From contig NC_081409.1 of the NCBI RefSeq assembly GCF_030272615.1, positions 530,942,291 to 531,006,290 of the forward strand: a stretch of DNA of 64,000 nucleotides, written 5' to 3'. The notes beneath the pieces are model-generated. The model was not told the DNA's origin, ran no database searches, and saw nothing but the letters and a program-made list of their open reading frames with translations. Of this stretch, positions 37,136-49,031 are shown piece after piece. Origin of the DNA: Cryptomeria japonica. Lineage: Eukaryota; Streptophyta; Pinopsida; Cupressales; Cupressaceae. Position 1 is the first letter of the stretch. Each line of letters opens with the position of its first letter. Made by a program: the position numbers and the translations under genes.

Positions 37136-38882
37136 TTTTCTATCAGCACTTCTTCAAGTATGATCCTAAAAAAATACAAAAAAAGTGAAAAAAGAAAAAA
37201 AGAAAAAATACAAAAAAAAAGTGAACAAAGAAAGCAAAAGAGAAAAAGAGCAAAAAAAGTAAAGAAAAATGATTCGCCCTCTAGTGAAAACTTGGCAAAC
37301 AGGCGCTTTGGGCAAGTACCATGGTGAAAACCTGGCAAACAGGTCCCATGTGTAATGAGATCATTGCTCTGTCATCTGTCATGACCTCTAGCTATGCTTT
37401 CTATTGGCCGGTTTATCATGTCTATCTTTGTCTTGACCCAATGTTTTGTTCCAGGCCTGTGATTGGTCAACATCATTGTCTTGCATACTCCAGTTTCTTG
37501 TACATATGTCTTTCAAATGTGTATTGGGTGCATTCCCCTTGTCATGATTAATCACTGGAACTTTTGCATCAAATAATGTCCTGAAATAATTCAAAAAAAT
37601 TGAAAAATGTCCTGAAATAATTCAAAAAAAAATTGAAAAATGTCCTAAAAAAATCTCATAAAAATGGAAAAATGTCCTGAAATAATTCAAAAAAATGGAA
37701 AAATGTCCTGAAAAAATTCAAAAAAATTGAAAAATGTCCTGAAAAAACCCCTAAAAAGTCAAATAAAGTCTTGAAAAAATGAACACAAAAAAAAATAAAA
37801 AAATTGTAAAATCTCGCAAAAAAAAAACAAAAACAAAAAAAAATAAAATTAATAAATGATCCTTTTGTGCATAGGCAGATCGCTAAGCATACATCCAATG
37901 ACATGCAATCAAACACTGTGCTTTAATGAAATCACACATTAACAGATGAACTTTTTCTATCAAACCAGACATTCAAACTGATTAACATTGTCATATCAAT
38001 CAACATCATTTGTCCTTGTCTATACTATCATGGGTCTTATACAGGGTGTGGTATACTCGAAACTAGACCGTGTCCTATCTTAGACGGGGTACCGCATTCC
38101 CTGAAACCAGACAGCATGATCGTCCTATCAGCACTTTCAACTTTTGACAACGAAGATCAAGTTGTTTGTTTGATTTGTTGGAATTTGTGCATCTTATCTT
38201 TTTACTGATTTATCTTTGGCTTCGATCGTGTTCCTATGTTTCTTGATGATGTCACTGAGTGATTTAGAGTGACCGGGATGGATCATGGTCTTTTTCTTTT
38301 TTGGTTGTGATTGTTGTTTGTTTGTGATGTGTCTATCTTTTGCAAAAAGGGTTGCATTTCAGCTCTGGCCTTCAATGCCATGATTCTACGCATCCATTTT
38401 GCTACATTAAAATAAAGGTTCTCACCTACAAAGTGCATTACTGAAAGCAAGTTTTTCTTCGTCTCTAACTATCCTCTATTTCATTTTACTAACATTTCTT
38501 CCGTCAGTTCGGATAGTTAGTTCAGTCTAGTGCTCCGATTTCCCCAAACATACATACTGCATCCTGCATCCATTTGGTTAGTACATTTGCACTATATCGA
38601 GCATCACATCAAGCATTTTATCCATTTCATATTATAAATGCATCAAAAACACATAAAAATGCATCCATACATGTTCCACAATAAACAGTGCATAAGTCAT
38701 CCATACATGGAAAATAACATAAGTCATAACACATTGCATCCCATCATATCGATGCATATCATATCATATATCCAAATAATATTGGAGTACAAAATTGGAC
38801 TGTCTGTCCTAAGTGTGGCCCGTAGGCTGACTACATAATGTCAAACTACATCTGTCTCTATCCTAAGGAGTACGTGCCTCTA
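37136..38882 (+). other. G2 noncoding zone between pol and the PMD gene
   Basis: No gene is visible. A-rich stretches lie at 37165-37260. Two copies of TGGCAAACAGG, each in a GTGAAAAC(C/T)TGGCAAACAGG context, lie at 37284-37303 and 37324-37343. Tandem A-rich units containing GGAAAAATGTCCTGAAA lie at about 37575-37760. The same signals occur in G1. The right part is AT-rich and rich in GCATCA/CATATC words, and would form the 3' end of the antisense PMD transcript. Confidence 0.55.
37563..37790 (+). repeat. A-rich tandem repeat, about 35-bp unit
   Basis: Six or so units of the type AAAATGTCCTGAAATAATTC followed by an A run and TTG/TGG are visible. Unit length varies with the A runs. Confidence 0.8.
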
Positions 38883-40679
38883 TCACTGGGTGCTCCCTTT
38901 GTCCTCCTCATCCCTACCATGTCTCAAGGATGATGTCCCTCCTGGTCCTGGCTGTGGTGGTCTCATAGGTCCACTCACCCCCATGCTGCTCATTGACCTC
39001 CAAGAGCGTGCCCTGCTCTCTGTCCTTGATCATGCCCAATATGAAGCTGCTCTCTGCTCTGGTGGAACTGCACTCTCATATAGTATCCTCCAATGGCGTA
39101 TCTCCTCTCCGGTCTCTACCAGTATCTGTGCCATTTCCTGTGCACTGGCATCCCGAATCAACCCAATATACTCAGTGACTCTCTGTTCTTCTTGTTGTGC
39201 CTGAGCTATTGCTGTATCTCGAGCCGCTGTAAGTCTAGCTATCTCCACTCTGAACTGCTCATGCTCTCTCTCTAATGTCGCAATATGATCATGCTGACTT
39301 GCTATGGTAGCCCTGCACATCTCCATCTCCTCTATCCTAGCTGTCTCCGGCTCTATGGGTATATCCTGCAATGCCTCCTGCTCGCCTGAATCTGGCTCAT
39401 CCTTGTCATCCCCATTCTCATCTTCATCCTCGTCATCCTCCTCATCCTCATCACCGCCTTCATCCTCCTCATCCTCATCATCTCCCTCCTCCTCTCCTAT
39501 AAGTGGGAAGCCCTCCTGTCTCCTCGGTACTGGAATATCCGGATCTGTCAATGGCACTGGCCATCGTCATGCAAACCATCTCTCATACTCCTCTATCATC
39601 CTAGCATCCACCACATCTGATCTCCAATCCCACTGTCTTTTTTGTAGTTGGGTGAAGTCAGCATATGCTATGTGTGGCTGAATCATACTCCCCCACTGAC
39701 TCGTCTCTCTGTGAGATCGGGCAAAGTGTGCAGTCCTCTTGGGTACATCCTGCCTCTCTCCAAACTGTCATCTAACTCTCTCTGGTAGGTACATCTCAAT
39801 CACTCTCTGGAAATTCACTAGTCGCCCAATCAGGTACCTCTCCTATCTGCAATACGGTAGCTCATCCCTATCATCTGACCATCTAGGGCAATCATGATAT
39901 GGCCTCCATGTGAACTCTCTCAGTCTGTCTAGCTCGTGTCACCAATACAATATGTATCCAAATGGACCCTGTCTCAGTGCTCCCCCATAGCAATACACAT
40001 ATGGTCGATGTGGTACTACCTGTCTCTCTATAATCGGTTGACATATGGCTATGTGCTCAAATTCCCATACCTGTAACAATGTGACTCCACAGCTCAACGT
40101 CTGCACCCCCTGATATGCTATCTGATGCAACTGAAAATACAGCATAGCTAGTACACATGGTCCCCATGCATAGACCATCCCCTCTATCGCCATTCTCTCT
40201 AGCACTCTTTCCCATCCAATAGGGAATCCATGTCCTCATCTATCTCCTGCTAGTAGACATGCTATCACCACTACTATCACCACATACTCTGACGCCATGG
40301 TCTCCCAGCCGATCTCCCTCTCCACGATGTCTAGATCATCTGCGTTGCACTCAAATAATCTGCACAAAGCATCTCTCCCTATCACTGGTTCATATTCCAC
40401 CATCTCTCCATGAATCAGAATACGGAGGATACGCCATACATCCTCCAGTGTCACCGTCACCTCTCCAGTCGCCAGATGGAATGAGGAAGTCTCTGAATGC
40501 CATCGCTCTGCCAATGTGATAAGCAGTCCTATGTTTGCCCTAATCTCGGGCATGAATGTGACATAGTATATCCCAATTCCTGCTAATGTATCTCTATCCA
40601 TGCTCCTGAGTCTATGTCGTAACATGAAGCAGTCTGGTCGGTTCTCCCGCGTGATCAATGGATACTATCGACTCTGCAT
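38883..40679 (-). pseudogene. PMD (plant mobile domain) gene of G2, antisense to gag-pol
   Basis: A 599-codon frame from ATG 40677-40679 to TGA 38883-38885 has no frameshift but several in-frame stops (a TAG at codon 5, others near 40235, 39936 and 39560, and a TGA near 39028). The PMD signature is LAERWHSETSSFHLATGEV followed by TLEDVWRILRIL, then WETMASEYVVIVVVIACLLA and LQVWEFEHIAICQP. A very acidic Asp/Glu run (39400-39490), a coiled coil (39180-39330) and a Gly/Pro/Ser-rich tail follow. Domain order matches the G1 gene, although the sequences are clearly diverged. PMD is known from plant transposons and from the nuclear proteins MAIN and MAIL1; its role in the element is unknown. Confidence 0.85.
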
Positions 40680-41483
40680 CACAATTGGGGCACATTTTGT
40701 CAATTTTAGGGTTTGCTCCTATGGGTTGCATTTCCTCCGTTCATGTCTAAATCAGGGTGTTTTTCATCTATTCTGACCTATCTTACCCTTCTCCCCCCTT
40801 TTTGGATTATTTGCATGCTGTTTTTTTTTACCTAAATTGAGTTCCCAGGGCACACCTGCACCTATGTTGAGTAGCCTGCGCTTGTGTCACATGTCCTATG
40901 CCTGTGTCCTCTTTAAAAAGTGTAGAAGACCCTACACAAGTGTAGGATTCGCCCTACACAAGCACAGGAGTCACTTTCTGCATTTTCTATAGGCCTCGCA
41001 ATGTCCCGCAAGCAAGTCAAATTCATGAAATTGAAAATATGGGTTTTTGAGATACATACCGCTGCTCTTGCATCATCTGGTCATCTGTACATGTGTACAC
41101 ATTCTCCAAGGTGATCTGCCCTTGGAATGTTCACCATCTCTCTACAAGTGTCCTTTTCCAAAGCAACAAATCCTTCTCTTTAGCTAGTGCACATGAGCAA
41201 TTTTCACTCTCTTTGTCTCATTTATAGATCTTTGTCAGTGCATAGATGGACATGCACTCTCTCCATCTCATGTTGGTCATGGTCTTTTGCACCTTCAATT
41301 GCTTGTCTTTCGTGCATCCAGTCTCCGATTGTCAATCCGTTCGATCCTATCATTTTTATCGATCAATTGGCCTCTTTTTTGCATGTTTCCAGCCAATTCC
41401 TCGAGGGGGAATGCATATGTCATTATCATTGTTTGGGGCATTTTAATTATTGTTCTTTGAAACAACACTTAAAATCGCATTGT
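40680..41483. other. G2 zone upstream of the antisense PMD gene
   Basis: No gene is visible. About 40850-40975 holds repeated short words (TGCCTGTGTC, TACACAAG, GTGTAGG in both orientations) that recall the repeats in the gag leader of the same element. This zone should hold the PMD promoter on the minus strand. Confidence 0.5.
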
Positions 41484-41500
41484 CTCAAAGAGGGGCAAAA
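41484..41500 (+). other. polypurine tract of G2
   Basis: CTCAAAGAGGGGCAAAA lies immediately before the 3' LTR. Confidence 0.85.
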
Positions 41501-42897
41501 TGTAGACATCTAAAAATGGTCAACGCTTGCGGAGTCATACTTTAACATTTGCGCATTTCCTTATTTTAGGGTTCTTGCATTGCATTAACATTTCTCCTAT
41601 GATTCACACTTGGTCTTTATCATTTGCGAGCATCGAGTCCTTCTTCTGCATTCTTTAGTTGTCTCGCTTTTGAATTTGGTCTTGTCGATAACAATCTTCA
41701 CTCATGATTTTGGTCGATCTTATCCTATCGCATCAATGTGCATGCTCATTTGGCATATTTTGACATCGTCAATCCTAATCGATGATGCAATTAGGGTTTT
41801 TGTCCTCTTATCAATCTTATCATTTTGTGATCAATTTGACATCGATCCTTGTCCTTTTTCAATCATGTCAATTTGGATCAATTAGTCATTGTCCCTCGTC
41901 AATTGGCGCATTTATCAATCAAATCATTTATCACATTGGTCCTTTGTTAATCAGAATCATGATCAAATCTATCCTACATCAAGACCTAATTGTCGTCCTT
42001 GCATTTCTAATTCATCTTCTAAGGTTTTATGATTTATTCATTTAATCTTGATTGTCATTTTCTCTCCATTTTCTCTCTAGGATTAATAATTTATTTATTT
42101 ATCCTAAGTCTTCGTGTCATAATTAAATGTTTATTTAATTGGCTAACTAATTATTCCTCTTTTTGTGAATTAATTAATAAATGACAAATTATTAATTAAT
42201 TTACCAATTTACTAATTTCACTTAATTCCTAATTTCCTAATTTTTCATCAATTTCTAATTCCTAATTTCCTAATTTCATCTATTTTTCAATTCTCTCCTA
42301 TTTTCCTCCTAATTTCATGGGAATGACATTTCAATTTGTCATAATTTGTAATAATTGACAATCAATCAATTTTGACATAGAAAGTTGTCATAATTTTGTC
42401 ATGAATTATCAATCAATCAATTTTGCATAGAAAGTGCAAATTTGTCATAATTTGTCATAATTGACATTCTTGATTTGCAATTTCCATTTGAATCTAATTC
42501 ATGCTAATTTGATCTTCTCTCCAATTTGTCTATAAATTGGATGAATTTCTTCAATCTTGATCTAATAATCACATTATCGATCTAATAATCACCTTTGTCA
42601 AATCAATCACGCTTCAAGTATTCTTGAGTAATCATCTTGTCTACTTGCTTTCATATCATGATCATGCACTAGTAGGTGAGATCCACAACAAAGCTATTTG
42701 AAGAAGAAAGAAGGACAATGGAGCCGCATGAAGGAGACATTCAGATCTCTATTTGGTTTGCTTAGCTTTAATCTTGAATGTTTTGCTTTTCATGTCTTTA
42801 TTGAGTGTGTTAGGATTGATCATTGCAATTTGCTTTTGTGATTGAGCTATGACTAATGTTGAATTGCTTGTGATGATTTCTGATTTCCTATGCTACA
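41501..42897 (+). repeat. 3' LTR of gypsy G2
   Basis: It begins TGTAGACATCTAAAAATGG and ends CTATGCTACA, 1,397 bp. It holds two small duplications relative to the 5' LTR (near 41910 and 42560). Confidence 0.95.
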
Positions 42898-42902
42898 CTT
42901 CT
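42898..42902. repeat. target-site duplication of gypsy G2, right copy
   Basis: cttct matches 25499-25503 exactly; G1 pol sequence resumes here. Confidence 0.9.
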
Positions 42903-45900
42903 AAGGAGTAATAAACAATATTCCAGCACCAGAACCATTTTGGGTAAAGGACCCATCAAAGAACATCTTCCAGGGTTGTTGATTAAGGTGCATTATTGAT
43001 TCATCTAGAAACTCTATATGTAGCAGTTGAGTGTCCTCAAGTGGAGCTTCAGCAAGTTGATCAGTAATTACCTATCCTTTTATGGCTTTGCATTCCACAT
43101 ATTCAATGTCAAACTATGTAAGGATCATGACCCATTTGTCCAATCTTCCCGTAAGTGTTTTTTTATTGAGAAGATATTTGAGTGGATCAATTTTGGCCAC
43201 TAGCTTGACTGAATGTGCTAGCATGTAGTGTCTCAGTTTTTGTGATGCAAAGACTAATGCCAAGTATGCTTTTTCTATTATAGTGTAGTTCATTTCATAA
43301 GACACCAATGTCCTACTAATGTAATAAATAGCTCATTCATTTTTGTTGTCATCCTGTTGTGCCAGAAGTGCCCCTAGTGATGAATCAATTGCTAATATAT
43401 ATAAGATTAGTGGTTTACCCTGAATCAATGGCATCAATATTGGAGGATTTGATAGGTACTCTTTGATTTGCTGAAGATTTTGTTCACACTATTGATCCTA
43501 GTTGTATATTACTCCTTTTCTCAATACCTTTGTGAAAGGTTGAGCTTTGTCTGATAGCTGAGAAATGAATCTTCTAATGGATTGGAGATGTCCCTGTAGA
43601 CTTCTCATTTGACTGACATTCTTCAGAGGTGGCATTTCTGTTATGGCTTGGACCTTCTCAGGATCAACCTCGATTCCCTTCTTTGAAATGATGTAGCCAA
43701 GTACTTTACCAGATGTCACTCTGAATGCACACTTCTTTGGATTTAATCGGAGTTTGAACTTTTCCATTCTGTCTAGTATAGGACCTAACTCGTGAATATT
43801 CATTGATCTCTTCATAGTCTTCACTAAGGTGTCATCAACATAATCTTCCATATTCTTATGCATCATATCATGAAAATGGTAGTAACTACTCTTTGATAGG
43901 TTTCTCTTGCATTCTTTATCCCAAATGGCATGATGTTCCAGTAAAAGGTTCCCCATGCATAGGTGAATGTTGTCTTTTCTTGATCTCTAGGAGTTATTTT
44001 GATTTGGTTGTAGCCAGAGAATCCATCCATTAGTGAGTAAATCTCATATCCGCCAATCATGTCGACTATCATGTCAATGTATGGTAATGGAAAGTTGTCC
44101 TTCGAACACGCTTTGTTAAGATCTCTGAAGTGTGTGCAAACTCTAATAGATTTGTTTGCCTTCAACATAGGTACTATGTTTGAAATCCATTCGGCATAAT
44201 CTATAGCTCTGATGAATCCAGCTTTGAGCAGTTTTTCTAGTTCAACCTTGACTAATAGTGCTACATGCGGGTGCATCTTACAGAGTTTTTGCTAAACTAG
44301 TTTTACTCCTGGTGTGATTGAAAGATGGTGCATGATAAAATTGGGATCTAAGCCTGGCATATCGGAGTACATCCATGCAATGTTTATTTTCTTTTCTGAG
44401 AATAGTTGAGTGAAATCCTTCAATTCTTCTGCTGATAGTGATTGAGCTACATGAATGATGTGTGGTGTCTCTTGACTCCCAATGTTCACTGGCTGAGTTG
44501 GCTCGATCAATAAGGAGGACCTTTCTTGGAAATGACTTGGCAGTATATCAAGGATCTCACCATCAGGCACCTCAGAGAGGTTTTCACCTTTAGATACATC
44601 CTTTATTTTCTCTTTTTTAGATTCTGATACCACCACAATGTGGTTTTCGCCATCAAAACTTTTATTTTAATTTTTCTTGTTTTTGTGACTAAGATACTTG
44701 ATATCTGCTTCAGTCATATTTTCACTATGTTCACTCATGGAAGAGTCTATAGGTTCGACTACATTGAGATAACAGGCTAACATATAGTCATTGGCAAAAA
44801 TAGGTATATTCATGGGTTGGTTTTGTAAAGTACAGTCAACTAGTTCTAGATGTAGTAAGGATAAATGTTGGACAGGTTCAAGAGCATTCACGATATTGTT
44901 ATCACAACAGTAGATCAAAAATTCAAGTTCCAGAAGAATACCTTGCGTAAGTGTCTCGAGACCAGGAAGAGTCAAATCATGATTATTAAAGTTCACGTTA
45001 ATATTTAGTTGATCTAATCCAATAGACATACTTGTAACATCGTTCACTACGCTAGACTGGACATCATATCATGGTTTGATAGTGATAAGATCAGTAGACA
45101 GATTTTCATTGTTTGTATCAGATGATTTTGAATTTGAGGCTGAGTAGATATTGTCCTGAATAAGACTACCATCAGAGTCATTAGAGTCATTGGATGAATT
45201 TTCTGAGTCTTCTTCAAGTGATTTAGTAAGTGTATGTATGGTATCAACACCAACATATTTAATACTGCAAGTTCCTTCATGTTGTGGTTCATTTGTCATT
45301 TGTATCTGACACACCTATTGACATGATCTTGATGTTTCTATGATTTTCTGTCGTCTACTCCATTCAACTTCTTCTAGACTGATAATTGGTTCTTGTTCTA
45401 TAGCTTCCAACTCTTCTTGTGTAGTGCTATACCTGATTTGTTCTATTTTAGCATAAGGGTACATAGATGAGAAGCTTTCTAGTATTCTTCCTTCTTTCAG
45501 TCCTTGTTCATAATTTGCTTGTCTCTTTTGTCTAATTTCCTATATTTCTTTCTCTAGTTTTATGTGCATCAGCTCTTGAGTATCATCTATGACACCTCTA
45601 GACTCTTCTGGAGTTTCTGTAGTGGATGTGTCTAAGAGGTGGTTAGGACCCCATTCATACTCATTTGAGTCAGTCTCTGAATCATCTACTTGTTGCCTGC
45701 CAATATATGTGATTGGAACTTTTAGTGGTACAAACAATTCTCTGATTCTTACTACTTCATCTCTTATATCTTCTGGGACCTCAACTTCTTGTATTATTGT
45801 AGCTGACACCATCGAAGCTTGAGCACTGACTATTTCTTCTTTCTTGACTGCTGATTCTTCTTTCTCTTTTCTACACTCTGCTTTTGTTTGTTGAGTGTCT

Positions 45901-48900
45901 ACTTTGTGTAATGTTGAAGGTGATATCCTTTTCTGGCACTTAGACTTAGAAACATGTTTTTGGTATGATGTCTTTTTTGGATTGTATCCCAGTCCAGCCT
46001 TATCATTTGTGGATTTTGTTTGCAGCTAAATTGGTTTAGTAATACCTTCCTTTTGTTTTCCCAGAGGATCAGTACCTGGATATCCCATGCGTTGAATCAT
46101 TTTGTAGCCAAGACCATATTGGTTTGAGAAAATCTCACAATGTCATACCTCCTTGTTTTGACTATCTTCCATAAAGAGCCAGTTAAGAACAACATCCTCT
46201 TCTATTACATCCACCAGGGAGGTAGAGGACTATACAAAGAGACCATCATACATGGTATTCGGAGCTAAAGTTTGTGTTCTCATAGCCTCTGATGGCTTGC
46301 CCAACTATTTTGGTGATGGAGGGAGATAAACTAATGAAAGTATCAGTTCTATCTTGTAGCCACCCATGTCGATATTTGTAATCTTCAATCTCTTTTCTAA
46401 GTCTTTCATCAGTGCTTCTGGATCTTCATTTGGAGAGGCTGCCCTATTATGAGGCACAAAAGTATCTGCACCTTTTGTCAATGCATTACATACAACATTT
46501 GTATCAGCAGGAATACTGACTTCAGCTCCATTATAGGGGAATTTTAAGCATTGATGGTATGTTGATGGAACTACCTTCATTTCATGAATCCACGACCTGC
46601 CTAGTAAGATATTGTATGACAAAGTAATATCAAGTACTTGGAAAAGGACATCTCTTTCTACAGGTCCCACTATGATTGGTAATGACTCCAGACCTTTAGA
46701 AGTCCTTTCTTCTTCATCATAGGCTTTTATTGTTATTTTCTTACCGGGATCAATGACATTTTCAAAGAATCCTAGTTGCGTAAGAAGACTGTAAGTACAG
46801 ATGTTCAACCCCATGCCTCCATCTATCAAAACACATTTGAATTTGTGTTTGTGGATCATGGCTTTAATATGCAATGGCTAGTTATGTGGATGATTTAGTG
46901 AGTTGTCATCTTCTTCGAAGAAGGTCAAATAGTGAGGTGAAGTCAAATGACCCACCATAGACTGAAACCGATCAATGTCTAAATCTTTTGGAACGTTGGT
47001 GGTGAGCAATGCTTTTTTTAGGATCTCTTTGTGAGCAGATGAGAGTTTTAGCAATTCAAAGATTGAGATTTGAGCATTTGTCCTTTTCAACTGTTCAACA
47101 ACGCTATATCCTGAAGATGATGATGAAGTTAACCTTTTAAATTTGTCCAAGGTTGATTCTTTTTGTTTGTTTGACAAGGCTGGTGGGTTCGATGTTGCTT
47201 GAGATGGGTTGGAAGGACTAGCTCCGTAGAGAGTGACTTCCTTTTGAGAATGGGTCAGAGCTCTTGCATATCGTGATTCATTTGGTTTATCTTGGACTAT
47301 AATCACATTACAATATTCCGAGAGGGAAGGATCAATCATGTTGATAATGTTGTCCTGATTGGTATAAGTATAATTTACCTTGGCACCTCCTTTGGTCTTT
47401 AAAGAATCACCTTGTTCATAAACAGGCAAAGGGTCCTTAAATGCTTTATGATCTACATTGGTCGGATGATTCCCAACAACAACTTTACCAACATTTATGA
47501 GATCTTGAATCTCATGTTTTAGCTTCATGCAATTATTTATGTTATGACCTTTATTTTGATGGAAGACACAATATTCATTTTCTCTCCACCATCTTGGTTT
47601 GACTTTTGGATCATATGGTCTGGAGTTATCTGGTAGCATTATCAAGTTGTTTGCCAACAAAGTTTTGAAAGCGGATTCATATGATTCTTCGAGAGGAGTA
47701 AAATCACGCTTAGGTTTAGAGAGCCAAGGCTTTTCTTTGAACCATTCTTTTGTTTTGTTTGGCGGATTTTCTACTGCAGCCTCAATAGCTTTAAGTGCTT
47801 GTGTACCACTAGCCAAGTTGAATATTGTGGGCTTTGAGTTAGCTTTAACAGTGTCTACTACTCCATCATTAACAACATTCTTGTTGTTGTCTTTTCCAAA
47901 TTTCCAATACTTGTTCTTCTCTTTAGAGCTAGATCTTGGTTGTGTTTCTTTCCAAGGTGTTATATCCCTCTTCTTTATGAGAACATCTTCCATTCAAATG
48001 GCATTATCTACCATTTTGTTAAATGATGGGTGTACTTGCATTTGTATGCTATATTTCAGTTCGATGACAAGGTTATTGACAAATATATCCATTTTCTCAG
48101 AGTCTGGGATAGGTCATGGATACCTAGAGAACATCTTTCTCCAGCGTTGGAGGAAAGTAAGAAGAGGTTCCCCAATTTTTTGTTTAGTATTGTAAAGATC
48201 AATCATAGTCACAAGATGTTGAATTTTGTATGAGTATTATTGCAAAAATAGTTGGATTAGTTCTTCAAACATTTTTATTCCTTTGGGTGGACTTCAGAAC
48301 CATTCCATTGCTTGACCCCCTAAACTCCTTGGGAAAAGGTGCATGAGGTATGTTTGATCATGCATGAAATCCATACAAGTGGCACAAAACTCTTTGACAT
48401 GATCTTGAGGATCTGAGGTACCATCATATTTGTCAAATTTTGGGATCTCCACTCGTGAAGGAAATGGAGGCATGTATAGATTCTTGTCAAATGGAAAGGG
48501 ACATATTGTTTCCAAAGAATATTGTTTTGGGGACTTATCTTTATTCTTCAGTTCTATGACCTCCATTCATAAGGCTTGTAATTGTTTGTGTACTATGAGT
48601 ATAGGTGATTCTTCCTTTTTAGTAACAAGTGTCTCAACATCATATCCAGTAGGAAGTTTGACACCTTGTTTTGCTAGTTCTAAAAAATAGTCTTCCTTCT
48701 CTCAGGTCATGATAGCTTTCATCATTTTTCTAAAGTCTTTGTCCTTTTGACAGTCATGAATTTCTTTTTCTGGAGGTTCAGTGTCTTTGTTAGTCTCACT
48801 TGATGAGGAATCATTATCATTTTTGGGAATGTTATTATCGTCCTTGTTTTCATCATTGTGTTTTGTCTCATATATAGTGGGAGATTTAGGCTCATCAAAA

Positions 48901-49031
48901 ATTGGTTTGCTTGATGACGATGGTATGTCAGTGAGTGGATCCTTCACGTAGAATGGATTATCTTGATATTTGAAGGGTTGTTCTTTGCCTTTGGCTTCTT
49001 TCCTATGAGAACTCCTGGTTTATGTAGGCAT
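42903..49031 (-). pseudogene. G1 gag-pol, upstream part: gag, protease, RT, RNase H
   Basis: The frame starts MPT-stop-TRSSHRK at the ATG 49029-49031, matching the G2 start MPVETRSKSKK. Gag has YMPPFPSRVEIPKFDKYDG (near 48470) and the knuckle YCVFHQNKGHNINNCMKLK (near 47530). Protease has VLIDGGMGLNIC (near 46820) and LSYNILLGRSWIH. RT has HFRDLNKACSKDNFPLPYID, MPFGIKNARETYQR (usual GAT changed to RET) and YVDDTL (near 43840). RNase H follows to 42903. From 49031 to about 43870 only in-frame stops break it; a one-base deletion near 43870 then shifts the frame. Many stops are TGA or TAG/TAA of the CGA/CAG/CAA type. Confidence 0.88.

Larger units (their letters stand above)
25504..42897 (+). 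mobile_element. gypsy G2: complete Tat-type Ty3/gypsy with antisense PMD gene
   Basis: This 17.4-kb element has two LTRs of 1,360 and 1,397 bp, a perfect 5-bp target duplication, a 2-kb leader, one long gag-pol frame (28926-37135), an A-rich noncoding zone, a PMD gene in antisense (38883-40679) and a polypurine tract. The second RNase H after the RT-linked one is the mark of the Tat clade. It is inserted in the RNase H region of G1. By eye the LTRs differ at roughly 20-25 bases plus two small indels, so it is among the younger insertions. Confidence 0.92.

Noticed and set aside
39304-39681. Serine-rich plus-strand ORF
   Set aside because: It is the complement of the Asp/Glu-rich stretch of the G2 PMD gene.
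47599-48195. 198-codon plus-strand ORF
   Set aside because: It is the antisense shadow of the G1 gag frame, which shows gag motifs on the minus strand; it has no recognisable motif of its own.
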